Assembly (NCBI GenBank): GCA_900545245.1
Contig: UQYV01000054.1
Span: 1-14,807, forward strand
Direction: 5' to 3'
Origin: an uncultured Bacteroidales bacterium
Lineage (GTDB): Bacteria > Bacteroidota > Bacteroidia > Bacteroidales > UBA932
DNA: 14,807 bases
Part shown: in pieces, positions 7,537 to 13,782 of the stretch
Layout: the number at the start of each line of letters is the position of its first letter
Position numbering within the stretch: position 1 is the stretch's first letter
Translations under genes and position numbers: made by a program
Notes under the pieces: generated by a model
What the model was told of the DNA's origin: nothing
Databases searched by the model: none
What the model saw: only the letters and a program-made list of their open reading frames with translations

Positions 7537-8097
7537 TCACTTGACACGTTCCGGATGAGCCTCAATAAACTTCTTCCAATCGCCCCCTCCGGAAAGCTTG
7601 CCGAGAGGACTGAGAGACTCGTGATAGTGGCAAAGCGCGATGGCAAGAGCGTCCGTGGCATCAAGATGCTTAGGCAGTTCAGGCAATCCTAACTGCCTCT
7701 GAATCATCAGCGCCACCTGCTCCTTTGAGGCCGCGCCGTTTCCGGTCACGGCAATCTTCGCCTTCCTCGGAGCATATTCATGAACAGGGATGAACCTCTT
7801 TATCGCCTCCGCGATGACAATCCCCTGCGCACGCCCCAATTTCTGAATCACCTGCGCATCCTTTGCATAAAACGCTGACTCTAGCGCCAATTCATCAGGA
7901 GCATACCTGTCCATCAGCACCGATATCTCCGATGCAATCACAGCCAGCTTCCTGAAATGGTCGGATTCCTTCCTCAAATCCACGATTCCCATATCCACGT
8001 ACTCCGGACGATGTCCGCCACCCACAGAAATGACCCCGAAGCCAAGTATGTTGGTTCCGGGGTCAATTCCCATTATTATCTTATCTGATTCTTGCAT
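7537..8097 (-). CDS. ruvC: Crossover junction endodeoxyribonuclease RuvC
   Basis: RuvC resolves Holliday junctions by paired nicks, acting with the RuvAB branch-migration motor. The 186-residue product has the normal length and all four acidic catalytic residues of the RNase H-like fold: Asp12 in MGIDPGTNILGFG, Glu73 in LALESAFYAKD, and Asp146/Asp149 in HLDATDALAIALCH. The block QKLGRAQGIVIAEA and the Lys/Arg-rich YAPRKAKIAVTGNG are also typical. The ATG at 8097 places the first catalytic Asp at residue 12, a few residues later than in E. coli. The gene is not beside ruvA or ruvB; it lies downstream of serS with 237 bp between them, which contains repeat copy A and a short tandem repeat. No SD sequence is seen. 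Confidence 0.96.
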   Translation of the reverse strand: MQESDKIIMGIDPGTNILGFGVISVGGGHRPEYVDMGIVDLRKESDHFRKLAVIASEISVLMDRYAPDELALESAFYAKDAQVIQKLGRAQGIVIAEAIKRFIPVHEYAPRKAKIAVTGNGAASKEQVALMIQRQLGLPELPKHLDATDALAIALCHYHESLSPLGKLSGGGDWKKFIEAHPERVK

Positions 8098-8156
8098 ACA
8101 ATCTTACAATATGCAATCAATATGCCTTACACACTTTATGCGAATATTTTTGTAAA

Positions 8157-8195
8157 TTTTTCAGCAAAATTTTTCAGCAAAATTTTTCTTCAACA
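8157..8195. repeat. 13-bp tandem repeat upstream of ruvC
   Basis: The unit TTTTTCAGCAAAA is present twice in exact tandem (8157-8182) and continues with a third, degenerate unit from 8183. A poly-A run of eight (8195-8202) follows directly. It lies 60 to 100 bp before the ruvC start, where the promoter would be. Slippage-prone tandem repeats in this place could alter promoter spacing. Confidence 0.6.
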
Positions 8196-8214
8196 AAAAA
8201 AACGCTCAGGCAAA

Positions 8215-8333
8215 GGGGATGAAGAAAAGGATGGAGTGCAAGGCACCCGGCGAAGTCAAATACCGCAGCAACCTGATGGTTGTGAGGATTTTGACAAGAC
8301 GGGGAACGCAGCAATCCGCCTTTTATTCGCCCC
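8215..8333. ncRNA. Structured repeat element, copy A (between serS and ruvC)
   Basis: Nested helices can be drawn on the plus strand. P1: GGGG (8215-8218) with CCCC (8330-8333), an AU/G internal loop, then GAAGAAAAGG (8221-8230) with CCTTTTATTC (8319-8328, one mismatch). P2: CCCG (8246-8249) with CGGG (8300-8303). P3: GTCAAA (8255-8260) with TTTGAC (8290-8295). P4: CAACC-TGAT-GGTTG (8269-8282). Positions 8262-8291 are identical to 9697-9726 of copy B, while P1, P2 and P3 differ in sequence but keep pairing. It ends one base from the serS stop codon and could form the serS 3' UTR in the opposite orientation. No known riboswitch or ribozyme class is recognised; a dispersed mobile repeat is the main alternative. 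Confidence 0.7.
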
Positions 8334-8334
8334 G

Positions 8335-9606
8335 TCAGTCAATAACATCAAATCCGGTGTAAGGACGAAGAGCCTCAGGGATTATGATCTTCCCATCCTT
8401 CTGGTTGTTCTCAAGCAACGCCGCAACCACGCGAGGAAGAGCAAGAGAAGAACCGTTCAGAGTGTGTGCAATCTCGATCTTACCATCCTCAGTCCTATAG
8501 CGAAGTTTCAGACGATTTGCCTGATAGGATTCGAAATTGGAAACTGAAGAAATCTCAAGCCAGCGTCCCTGGGCAGCTGAATAAACCTCGAAGTCGTAGG
8601 TGATGGCAGATGTGAAACTCATGTCGCCGCCGCACAGACGAAGGATCCGGTACGGAAGGCCGAGGCTGTTCACGATGCCCTCGACATGCGCAATCATGTC
8701 GTCCAGAGCTGCGTAGGAGTTCTCCGGCTTCTCTATACGGACAATCTCCACCTTGTCGAACTGGTGGAGACGGTTGAGCCCGCGGACATCTTTTCCATAA
8801 GAGCCGGCCTCACGGCGGAAGCAAGGGGTGTATGCCGTCATCTTGACAGGGAAGTCGTTGTTGCCGAGAATCACGTCACGATAGATGTTGGTAACAGGAA
8901 CCTCGGCTGTCGGTACGAGATAGTAATTGTCAACTGTCGCGTGGTACATCTGCCCCTCCTTGTCAGGAAGCTGGCCTGTACCGAAGCCTGAAGCCTCGTT
9001 GACCATCACCGGAGGCTCGACCTCAAGATAGCCGTCCTTGGTGTTGATGTCAAGGAAGTAGTTGATGAGAGCTCTTTGGAGACGCGCTCCCTTGCCTTTG
9101 TAGACAGGGAAACCTGCTCCGGTAAGCTTCACTCCGAGGTCAAAGTCGATGATGTCAAGCTTCTTTGCGAGTTCCCAGTGAGGGAGCGCATCCGGACCAA
9201 GGTCAGGAATCTTGTTACCCATCTTGACTACCACATTGTCAGCTGCGGTCTTGCCCTCCGGCACCGCGTCACAAGGTATGTTCGGAAGAAGAACCATCAG
9301 TGAGTAGAGTTCATCCTGTGTCTTCTGCGCCTTCGTTTCAATCTCGGAAGAACGTGCCTTAAGAGCCGCGACTTCGGACTTCACGCCGTCCGCCTCTTCT
9401 TTCTTTCCCTCCTTCATAAGAGAGCCGATCATTGAGGCCATCTTCTTCTGTTCGGCAAGGCAACCGTCCAGTTCTGTCTGCAGCGCACGCCTGTCTGCGT
9501 CAAGAGCATTGATTTTCTCCACGATTTCCTTCGCGTCGAAATTTTTCACAGCCAGTTTCTTGATCACATACTCCGGCTGTTCACGAAGCAACTTAAGTGT
9601 AAGCAT
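8335..9606 (-). CDS. serS: Seryl-tRNA synthetase
   Basis: SerRS charges tRNA-Ser (and tRNA-Sec where present) with serine. The 423-residue protein has the usual length and layout: an N-terminal helical arm (about residues 25-105, rich in Lys/Glu heptads) that binds the tRNA long variable arm, then a class II catalytic core. Motif 2 is seen as FRREAGSYGKDVRGLNRLHQF near residue 263 onward without exceeding the usual spacing, and motif 3 as NGSSLALPRVVAALLENNQ near residue 382. TAEVPVTN and the FEVYSAAQGRWLEISSVSNF block are also characteristic. The reading frame runs open to 9729, but MLTLKLLREQPEY starting at 9606 is the conserved SerRS N-terminus; the upstream part is translated repeat element B. 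Both flanks carry copies of the same folded repeat. Confidence 0.97.
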   Translation of the reverse strand: MLTLKLLREQPEYVIKKLAVKNFDAKEIVEKINALDADRRALQTELDGCLAEQKKMASMIGSLMKEGKKEEADGVKSEVAALKARSSEIETKAQKTQDELYSLMVLLPNIPCDAVPEGKTAADNVVVKMGNKIPDLGPDALPHWELAKKLDIIDFDLGVKLTGAGFPVYKGKGARLQRALINYFLDINTKDGYLEVEPPVMVNEASGFGTGQLPDKEGQMYHATVDNYYLVPTAEVPVTNIYRDVILGNNDFPVKMTAYTPCFRREAGSYGKDVRGLNRLHQFDKVEIVRIEKPENSYAALDDMIAHVEGIVNSLGLPYRILRLCGGDMSFTSAITYDFEVYSAAQGRWLEISSVSNFESYQANRLKLRYRTEDGKIEIAHTLNGSSLALPRVVAALLENNQKDGKIIIPEALRPYTGFDVID

Positions 9607-9648
9607 ATTGTTAATCTTTAAAATTTTTCCACCTATATTTTTCTGAGA

Positions 9649-9773
9649 GAATTTTGATGAGAAAAAGATGGGATGCAAGGCGGGCAAGAAATTGAAACCG
9701 CAGCAACCTGATGGTTGTGAGGATTTCAATTATCGAAGCCCAACGCAGCAGACCGCTTTTTCTCGCAAAATTC
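9649..9773. ncRNA. Structured repeat element, copy B (upstream of serS)
   Basis: Helices match those of copy A. P1: GAATTTTG (9649-9656) with CAAAATTC (9766-9773), the same AU/G internal loop, then GAGAAAAAG (9659-9667) with CTTTTTCTC (9756-9764), 17 pairs in all. P2: GGGC (9682-9685) with GCCC (9738-9741). P3: ATTGAAA (9691-9697) with TTTCAAT (9724-9730). P4: CAACC-TGAT-GGTTG (9704-9717). CGCAGCA occurs twice inside (9699-9705 and 9744-9750), as in copy A. It lies 43 bp before the serS start, between the terminator of the ribosomal-protein unit and serS, so it could be part of the serS leader in reverse orientation. Confidence 0.7.
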
Positions 9774-9776
9774 AAA

Positions 9777-9811
9777 AAGAGGTCTGTCACTCAGGGAGCA
9801 ACAAACCTCTT
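9777..9811 (-). terminator. Intrinsic terminator of the rplU-rpmA unit
   Basis: On the minus strand AAGAGGT pairs with ACCTCTT, and inside a two-base internal loop GTTGCTC pairs with GAGTGAC (two G-U pairs) around a CCT loop. This makes a 14-pair stem followed directly by further T residues (TTTG). It is about 28 bp past the rpmA stop codon. The two G-U pairs form only when the minus strand is transcribed, which supports this direction. Confidence 0.8.
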
Positions 9812-9838
9812 CTATAATCCAAGCATACAATCCCCGAG

Positions 9839-10099
9839 TTAGTTCTCAAAAGGAATAACCGAGACGAATGACTTGTTCTCTGCCTTCTTGCAGAATTTAA
9901 CCCTTCCGTCAATCAGTGCGTAAAGAGTGTGATCCCTACCCATTCCGACGTTGAGACCCGGATTGTGAACCGTGCCCCTCTGACGTACGAGGATGTTGCC
10001 TGCCTTTACAGCCTGATCACCGAATTTTTTGAGGCCAAGTCGTTTGCTTTCTGACTCACGACCGTTCTTTGAACTACCGACGCCTTTTTTATGTGCCAT
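9839..10099 (-). CDS. rpmA: 50S ribosomal protein bL27
   Basis: This 86-residue protein is bL27, whose N-terminal arm reaches into the peptidyl-transferase centre. It begins MAHKKGVGSSKNGRESESKRLG, the classic pattern, without the cleavable extension found in Firmicutes. IIVRQRGT-type (here ILVRQRGT) and NPGLNVGMGRDHTLYALIDG blocks follow. It lies 15 bp after rplU, the standard rplU-rpmA order. Its start codon is preceded by an unusually strong SD sequence for this phylum. A terminator lies just after its stop. Confidence 0.97.
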   Translation of the reverse strand: MAHKKGVGSSKNGRESESKRLGLKKFGDQAVKAGNILVRQRGTVHNPGLNVGMGRDHTLYALIDGRVKFCKKAENKSFVSVIPFEN

Positions 10100-10106
10100 A
10101 ATTAAA

Positions 10107-10111
10107 CCTCC
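10107..10111 (-). promoter_or_regulatory. Canonical Shine-Dalgarno sequence for rpmA
   Basis: On the minus strand CAGGAGGTTTAATTATG places GGAGG seven bases before the rpmA ATG and four bases after the rplU stop codon. Most other starts in this window lack such a site. Confidence 0.75.
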
Positions 10112-10114
10112 TGA

Positions 10115-10426
10115 TTAAGCGATCTCGTTGATCTGGATTTTTGAAAGATACTGACGGTGACCATTACATTTCTGGTAACCCTTGCGACGCTTCTTCTTGA
10201 AGACAAGGACTTTCTTGCCTTTGCAAGAATCGTCAAGGACGGTAGCTTTCACAACAGCGCCCTCCACATACGGTGCGCCGACCTTGACTTCTCCGTCATT
10301 GTCGAGCAGAAGCACCTTGTTGAACTCGACTGCAGTGCCTGTAGCCTCTGCAAGACGATTCACAAAAATTTCTTTGCCAGCCTCAACCTTAAACTGCTGA
10401 CCTGCAATTTCTACGATTGCGTACAT
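10115..10426 (-). CDS. rplU: 50S ribosomal protein bL21
   Basis: A 103-residue protein, the normal length of bL21, which binds 23S rRNA near helix 46 and contacts bL20. It starts MYAIVEIAGQQFKVEAG and ends with the RNA-binding KKRRKGYQKCNGHRQYL block typical of the family. The ATG at 10426 has no SD sequence. It is the first gene of the rplU-rpmA pair, and rpsU ends 121 bp upstream on the same strand. The gap holds several hairpins that may form a regulatory leader. Confidence 0.97.
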   Translation of the reverse strand: MYAIVEIAGQQFKVEAGKEIFVNRLAEATGTAVEFNKVLLLDNDGEVKVGAPYVEGAVVKATVLDDSCKGKKVLVFKKKRRKGYQKCNGHRQYLSKIQINEIA

Positions 10427-10444
10427 ATTGTTTGTAAAAATTTT

Positions 10445-10519
10445 GGAACTGCCCTCACGGACAAGTTCCGCGTTTTAACTGCAAGCGGCCGGACTCGTCT
10501 CACCGGCTCTTCAAGGAGC
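10445..10519 (-). promoter_or_regulatory. Multi-hairpin leader upstream of rplU
   Basis: Read on the minus strand, the leader contains GCTC/GAGC (10506-10519), GCCGG/CCGGC (10488-10507), and a longer hairpin (10445-10469). In the last, GGAAC pairs with GTTCC and TGTCC with GGGCA around a GTGA (GNRA-type) loop. The first two share bases 10506-10507, so they cannot both form fully. The position, directly before a ribosomal protein operon, suggests autogenous control by bL21 or attenuation. No consensus was matched. The longer hairpin lacks a U-rich tail close by, which argues against a simple terminator. Confidence 0.5.
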
Positions 10520-10547
10520 TTGTCAGCCATAAAATAAAAAATTGCGA

Positions 10548-10742
10548 TTACTGCTCGTCCTGAAGCTGCAGATGCTGAACGTAGATGGCTTTCATCTTCG
10601 CCTTTCTTGCCTTCACGGACGGTTTCTCGAACTCTCTTCTTGAACGCAACTCACGGATTGCTCCGGTCTTCTCGAATTTCCTCTTGAACTTCTTGAGTGC
10701 CTTCTCGATGTTCTCGCCTTCCTTAACAGGTACTATAATCAT
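10548..10742 (-). CDS. rpsU: 30S ribosomal protein bS21
   Basis: This 64-residue basic protein is bS21, which sits by the 3' end of 16S rRNA. It reads MIIVPVKEGENIEKALKKF, followed by KRKFEKTGAIRELRSRREFEKPS and a Lys/Arg-rich tail, all typical. An in-frame ATG at 10778 would add 12 residues, but it overlaps the -7 promoter box and lies upstream of the likely transcription start, so 10742 is chosen. An SD-like GGGGGTGA stands seven bases before this ATG. In Bacteroidia, bS21 is known to help cover the anti-SD, so SD-dependent translation of rpsU would permit feedback. Probably the first gene of an rpsU-rplU-rpmA unit. Confidence 0.95.
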   Translation of the reverse strand: MIIVPVKEGENIEKALKKFKRKFEKTGAIRELRSRREFEKPSVKARKAKMKAIYVQHLQLQDEQ

Positions 10743-10749
10743 ATAAAAA

Positions 10750-10757
10750 TCACCCCC
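10750..10757 (-). promoter_or_regulatory. Strong SD-like sequence for rpsU
   Basis: On the minus strand AAAGGGGGTGATTTTTATATG gives AAGGGGGTGA, one base different from the full anti-SD complement AAGGAGGTGA, with a spacer of seven bases. This is the longest SD match seen at any start in the window. Confidence 0.8.
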
Positions 10758-10775
10758 TTTTTCTTTTTGAGCGTG

Positions 10776-10805
10776 CAAAGATACGAATATTATTCTGATT
10801 TCAAA
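10776..10805 (-). promoter_or_regulatory. Bacteroides-type promoter for rpsU
   Basis: On the minus strand TTTG (10805-10802) and TATCTTTG (10783-10776) are separated by 18 bases. This fits the Bacteroides primary-sigma pattern TTTG-N(about 19)-TAnnTTTG. The expected transcript starts near 10769, leaving a leader of roughly 25 nt with the SD-like sequence in it. Confidence 0.7.
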
Positions 10806-10832
10806 ATTTTTTCAAACTCACCCACAGCTTTT

Positions 10833-11966
10833 TCACAGCATTTTCCTCCTGAACCAGAACTCGAACAACGGATCAATAACCACAGGCTCATCCTTGTTCG
10901 TAAAGGTCAATATCTCCTTTTTCATCAACGCATCCCTCACTCTCTTCACATTTGCAGAAGAGTGGAGGTCATATTTTTCGATGACATCCGACGCGCTGAA
11001 ACGGGTCTCTCCTCGTAGCACCGCCCTGAGAAAAGACATCTGGAACACTGTGAGGTCCGCGACAACCATCCTGAAGCGCGGTTCGTTAAGGGAGATGACG
11101 GTCTCGATGGAATCCCGTATGGTCTTTTCGTTGATATAGCCGATTGCCCTCGCATTGCAGAACGAGGCCATCAGATTGATATACCACATATTACCTCCAA
11201 AAACACGGTAAGGAGCCTGTATCAGGTCCTTCTCTATCACCTTTCCCGTAGGACGGAAGCCGTCGACGATGTGGTCAATCACCTCCTGTTCAGTTATAGG
11301 CGACATCGGGAGAACGGCGACATTCCGGAAGAAATATTTCTTGTATTCAAACATCCATTTCATCGCGTTCACAGAAGATCCGCAGAAGATATAGCTCGCT
11401 CCTGAACCCGCATTGTCGACCGCAACCCGCTCCATTTCTTTCAATATGGATTCGAAGCCGTTGATTTCCATTATGTTCTGAAACTCGTCAAAAACAACGC
11501 ACAGATTACATGCACGTTCCGAAGCCACACGGTACGGAAGCGTCAGGGCCTCTGTCACATCGCCTGCGGAAACGTCTCCGCAGAACACGGCAAGATTCCC
11601 GAAGTCTTCGTACAAAGCCTCATCGAACGCGAAGCCGGTGCCGGAGAGAAAATGTTCCATAAAATCCGCATAATCGGAAGGGCCGTCGCACAACTGTCTC
11701 ATCAGCGACGAAACGAGAGAGGTGACAAACTCACCGACGGTACGGACACCGGAGAGATCACAAGACGGGACTTCCACGCCTACACCCGATGTCTTGAGAT
11801 TTATCAGAGCCTGATGCACGAGGGACGTCTTGCCGCTTTTCGGAGCACCATATATGCACACATTCTCGTGGTTTGCGACAAGGTTTCCAAGAGCCGTACA
11901 GTCAGAACGCCGTCCGACAAATGCCCGTCCTGTCACATAGTTGTCAAAAACGAATGCTTCGTCCAT
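10833..11966 (-). CDS. Stand-alone P-loop ATPase (archaeal-type ATPase_2/STAND-like) with winged-helix C-terminus
   Basis: A 377-residue soluble protein. After a short segment ending FVGRRSDCTALGNL, the Walker A motif GAPKSGKTS is at 40-48, Walker B LCVVFDE at 155-161 with the catalytic Glu161, and a sensor-like FCGSS at 194-198. Residues 200-300 look like the small helical lid (LPMSPITEQEVIDHIV, VFGGNMWYINL). Residues about 310-375 look like a winged helix (FSASDVIEKYDLHSSANVKRVRDALMKK) ending IDPLFEFWFRRKML. This is the layout of the archaeal ATPase / MNS clade of STAND NTPases, abundant in Bacteroidales. The cellular role of these proteins is mostly unknown; some STAND proteins act in signalling or defence. 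No effector domain or partner gene is adjacent. It has its own promoter-like box and appears to be transcribed alone. Confidence 0.85.
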   Translation of the reverse strand: MDEAFVFDNYVTGRAFVGRRSDCTALGNLVANHENVCIYGAPKSGKTSLVHQALINLKTSGVGVEVPSCDLSGVRTVGEFVTSLVSSLMRQLCDGPSDYADFMEHFLSGTGFAFDEALYEDFGNLAVFCGDVSAGDVTEALTLPYRVASERACNLCVVFDEFQNIMEINGFESILKEMERVAVDNAGSGASYIFCGSSVNAMKWMFEYKKYFFRNVAVLPMSPITEQEVIDHIVDGFRPTGKVIEKDLIQAPYRVFGGNMWYINLMASFCNARAIGYINEKTIRDSIETVISLNEPRFRMVVADLTVFQMSFLRAVLRGETRFSASDVIEKYDLHSSANVKRVRDALMKKEILTFTNKDEPVVIDPLFEFWFRRKML

Positions 11967-12023
11967 ACTTTATAAGTTTATCGTTTCAAGGCATACGGGG
12001 TATTCCGAAGCCTCATCAGAGTG

Positions 12024-12031
12024 CAAATTTA
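12024..12031 (-). promoter_or_regulatory. Bacteroides-type -7 box for the ATPase gene
   Basis: On the minus strand this reads TAAATTTG, an exact TAnnTTTG. It is about 58 bp before the ATPase start, giving a leader near 50 nt. No TTTG is found at the standard -33 distance. The 114-bp gap between the ATPase and fimbrillin genes holds nothing else clear. Confidence 0.5.
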
Positions 12032-12080
12032 GTATAAAAACAAATATGTTGTATGCTTTCTGCGCGAACAAATAACGAAA

Positions 12081-13772
12081 TCAGAAGGCACAGACTGCCC
12101 TCACAACACCATCGTAGCTCTTTTTGACGGGAACCGCATAGCACTCTTCGAAGTTCATAAGGTAGGCTCCGCCGTTAGATATATCCTTGTGACTCTCCGA
12201 AGATGACCAATGAATGTTTTCCACAAGGTCACCACCTGCTGCACTGAGGGAAGTATTGACTATAATTCGTGTATCATTAAAAGATTCGCCAAATACGTTC
12301 ATAATATTATCCACATCCTTGTAACATAGGATATGCAATTCTTTCTCTGACGGGACAAACCAACCGGTACTGCCAGCCGGGGCTTGGTTGGTTTTCTCAA
12401 ATTCATCGAGAGCCACAACGGGTTGAACTGCATATTTAGCTTTGCCGTTGGCGTTGCAATGGGCATTGTAGAGACGGAGCAGGACAGTATTCTGATAACC
12501 GTAGATTTTGTTGATATTAGCAAAAGTATCCGTGAGGGAAGCTATGGAAACAAAATCAGAGCTCATTGGATGGCTGAAACCGGCCCCTGCCTGCCAATCG
12601 CTCACAGATTCGACAAAACCTTCCGATTGCCATTGAGTACCATCATTAACATTCTTAATGGCAAGAGCAAGGCCGTGGGTACAATGCGGATGGTAGGTGG
12701 ACATAATTTTGTCATCTGTCAATCTGGCAGGGGTAAATCTGCCTTCTGTCGAGGTCTCAAAGGGCGACCAGAAAACGATGGCGGAAACCTTCGCTTTCTG
12801 TCTTGTGGTCAGCTGATTATCCTTGCTGACCAATGAGCCGTCCGAGAGAAGGAAATCTCCCCGCTGCAAGTTGTGATTCTTTTCCGTGACAGGCGCACCA
12901 TCCACCTTGTAGATTTTGTAATTGGAAGGTTTGATATTCGGGGAAATGACAAATTCCTTATTGCGATCGACAGCTAGACCTTTGACAACAAATCTACCCT
13001 TGATCGTTGGCACTTGGTCGCCATTGGGTCTGACAATGTAGCGGTACACACCATTTTCAAAGTTGTAAGGCAGGACGTCGCCCTTGCTGAAATCGACCGG
13101 AGACGAAGAAATGTAGTCAGGCACTGTTCCTGTCGTGTTGGTGAACTTATAACGCGTCGTAGGCATCCGGATCTCTGCCAGTGCCATTTGGTGCGACATA
13201 GAGAAATGGAGCGTAGGTTTGCCCTCCGCATCCGGTATTACCTCGCCAATTGCTGTCATCAAGTCGGAGGCCGTGTAGGATGCATAGTCGCTTTGGTCGG
13301 CCGCAGGCTGCCAATTGTCGATAATTTGCTTAAAAAAGTCCATATCATCCCCGGCGAAGGCGTTCACTTCACCTGCAATGTTCTCCCTGTAGGGATAGTA
13401 GAGGAAATAGGCCTCGGCATGGAGTCCCCCGTTAATCTCCACGCCTTCGTCCGCTTGCCAAATGAGTCCGCCCTCGCCCCGCTTGGCAGTAAGTTTGACG
13501 TTTTCATAGACTAATCCTCCTACGCGCACGAGGTAAAATCCACAGGCATCGCCCTCTATAAACTCTGTATTGTATCCTGACTCCACGGCACGGGTCTGCG
13601 GTTCTTGCGGGTTTTTAGCGTCAGAGTCAGTGTGATAGCCGCTGTCTGTCACGGTAATGGATAGCGAAACGGCTTTGCCTATATCCGGCCGGGGAAACTC
13701 CTCCTGCTGGCAAGATACAAGCAGAAGCGCAGCCACCCAAAGTATATGTGTGATATTTCGTTTCATTGTCAT
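12081..13772 (-). CDS. Fimbrillin-family lipoprotein with lectin-like C-terminal domain
   Basis: A 563-residue surface lipoprotein. It has a signal peptide with lipobox LLVSC (Cys21), an N-terminal fimbrillin-like region (about 60-290, including AYFLYYPYREN and LHFSMSHQMALAEIRM), a middle segment opening GDFLLSDGSLVSKDNQ, and a C-terminal domain (about 460-563: GSTGWFVPSEKELHIL, IHWSSSES, GVVRAVCAF). The C-terminal part resembles DUF1566/FGE-type lectin-like folds. The sequence QTRAV at 59-63 resembles the Arg cleavage site used by type V (FimA/Mfa1-type) pilins. Together these suggest a tip or accessory adhesin; that is inference. It starts 10 bp after the stop of the smaller fimbrillin gene, so the two are co-transcribed. 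ATG at 13772 and 13766 are equally possible. Codon use looks more AT-rich than in the housekeeping genes, especially in the last third. Confidence 0.8.
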   Translation of the reverse strand: MTMKRNITHILWVAALLLVSCQQEEFPRPDIGKAVSLSITVTDSGYHTDSDAKNPQEPQTRAVESGYNTEFIEGDACGFYLVRVGGLVYENVKLTAKRGEGGLIWQADEGVEINGGLHAEAYFLYYPYRENIAGEVNAFAGDDMDFFKQIIDNWQPAADQSDYASYTASDLMTAIGEVIPDAEGKPTLHFSMSHQMALAEIRMPTTRYKFTNTTGTVPDYISSSPVDFSKGDVLPYNFENGVYRYIVRPNGDQVPTIKGRFVVKGLAVDRNKEFVISPNIKPSNYKIYKVDGAPVTEKNHNLQRGDFLLSDGSLVSKDNQLTTRQKAKVSAIVFWSPFETSTEGRFTPARLTDDKIMSTYHPHCTHGLALAIKNVNDGTQWQSEGFVESVSDWQAGAGFSHPMSSDFVSIASLTDTFANINKIYGYQNTVLLRLYNAHCNANGKAKYAVQPVVALDEFEKTNQAPAGSTGWFVPSEKELHILCYKDVDNIMNVFGESFNDTRIIVNTSLSAAGGDLVENIHWSSSESHKDISNGGAYLMNFEECYAVPVKKSYDGVVRAVCAF

Positions 13773-13782
13773 CTGTCTATGG

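Noticed and set aside
8269..8282. CTGATG in the core hairpin as a hammerhead ribozyme core
   Set aside because: The required following A and the GAAA segment at the proper place are absent; the bases form a simple hairpin loop.
8092..8547. 151-residue plus-strand reading across copy A
   Set aside because: It runs through the tandem repeat, the structured repeat and the serS 3' end in antisense; no protein features.
9607..9729. N-terminal extension of SerRS
   Set aside because: The translated extension is the repeat element itself and the conserved SerRS N-terminus starts at 9606.
9607..9773. Copy B as a T-box, SAM or other known riboswitch for serS
   Set aside because: No T-box NNTGG-type bulge or antiterminator is visible. 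The GCAACC-like word resembles a piece of SAM-I only superficially, and a second copy lies away from any 5' end of serS.
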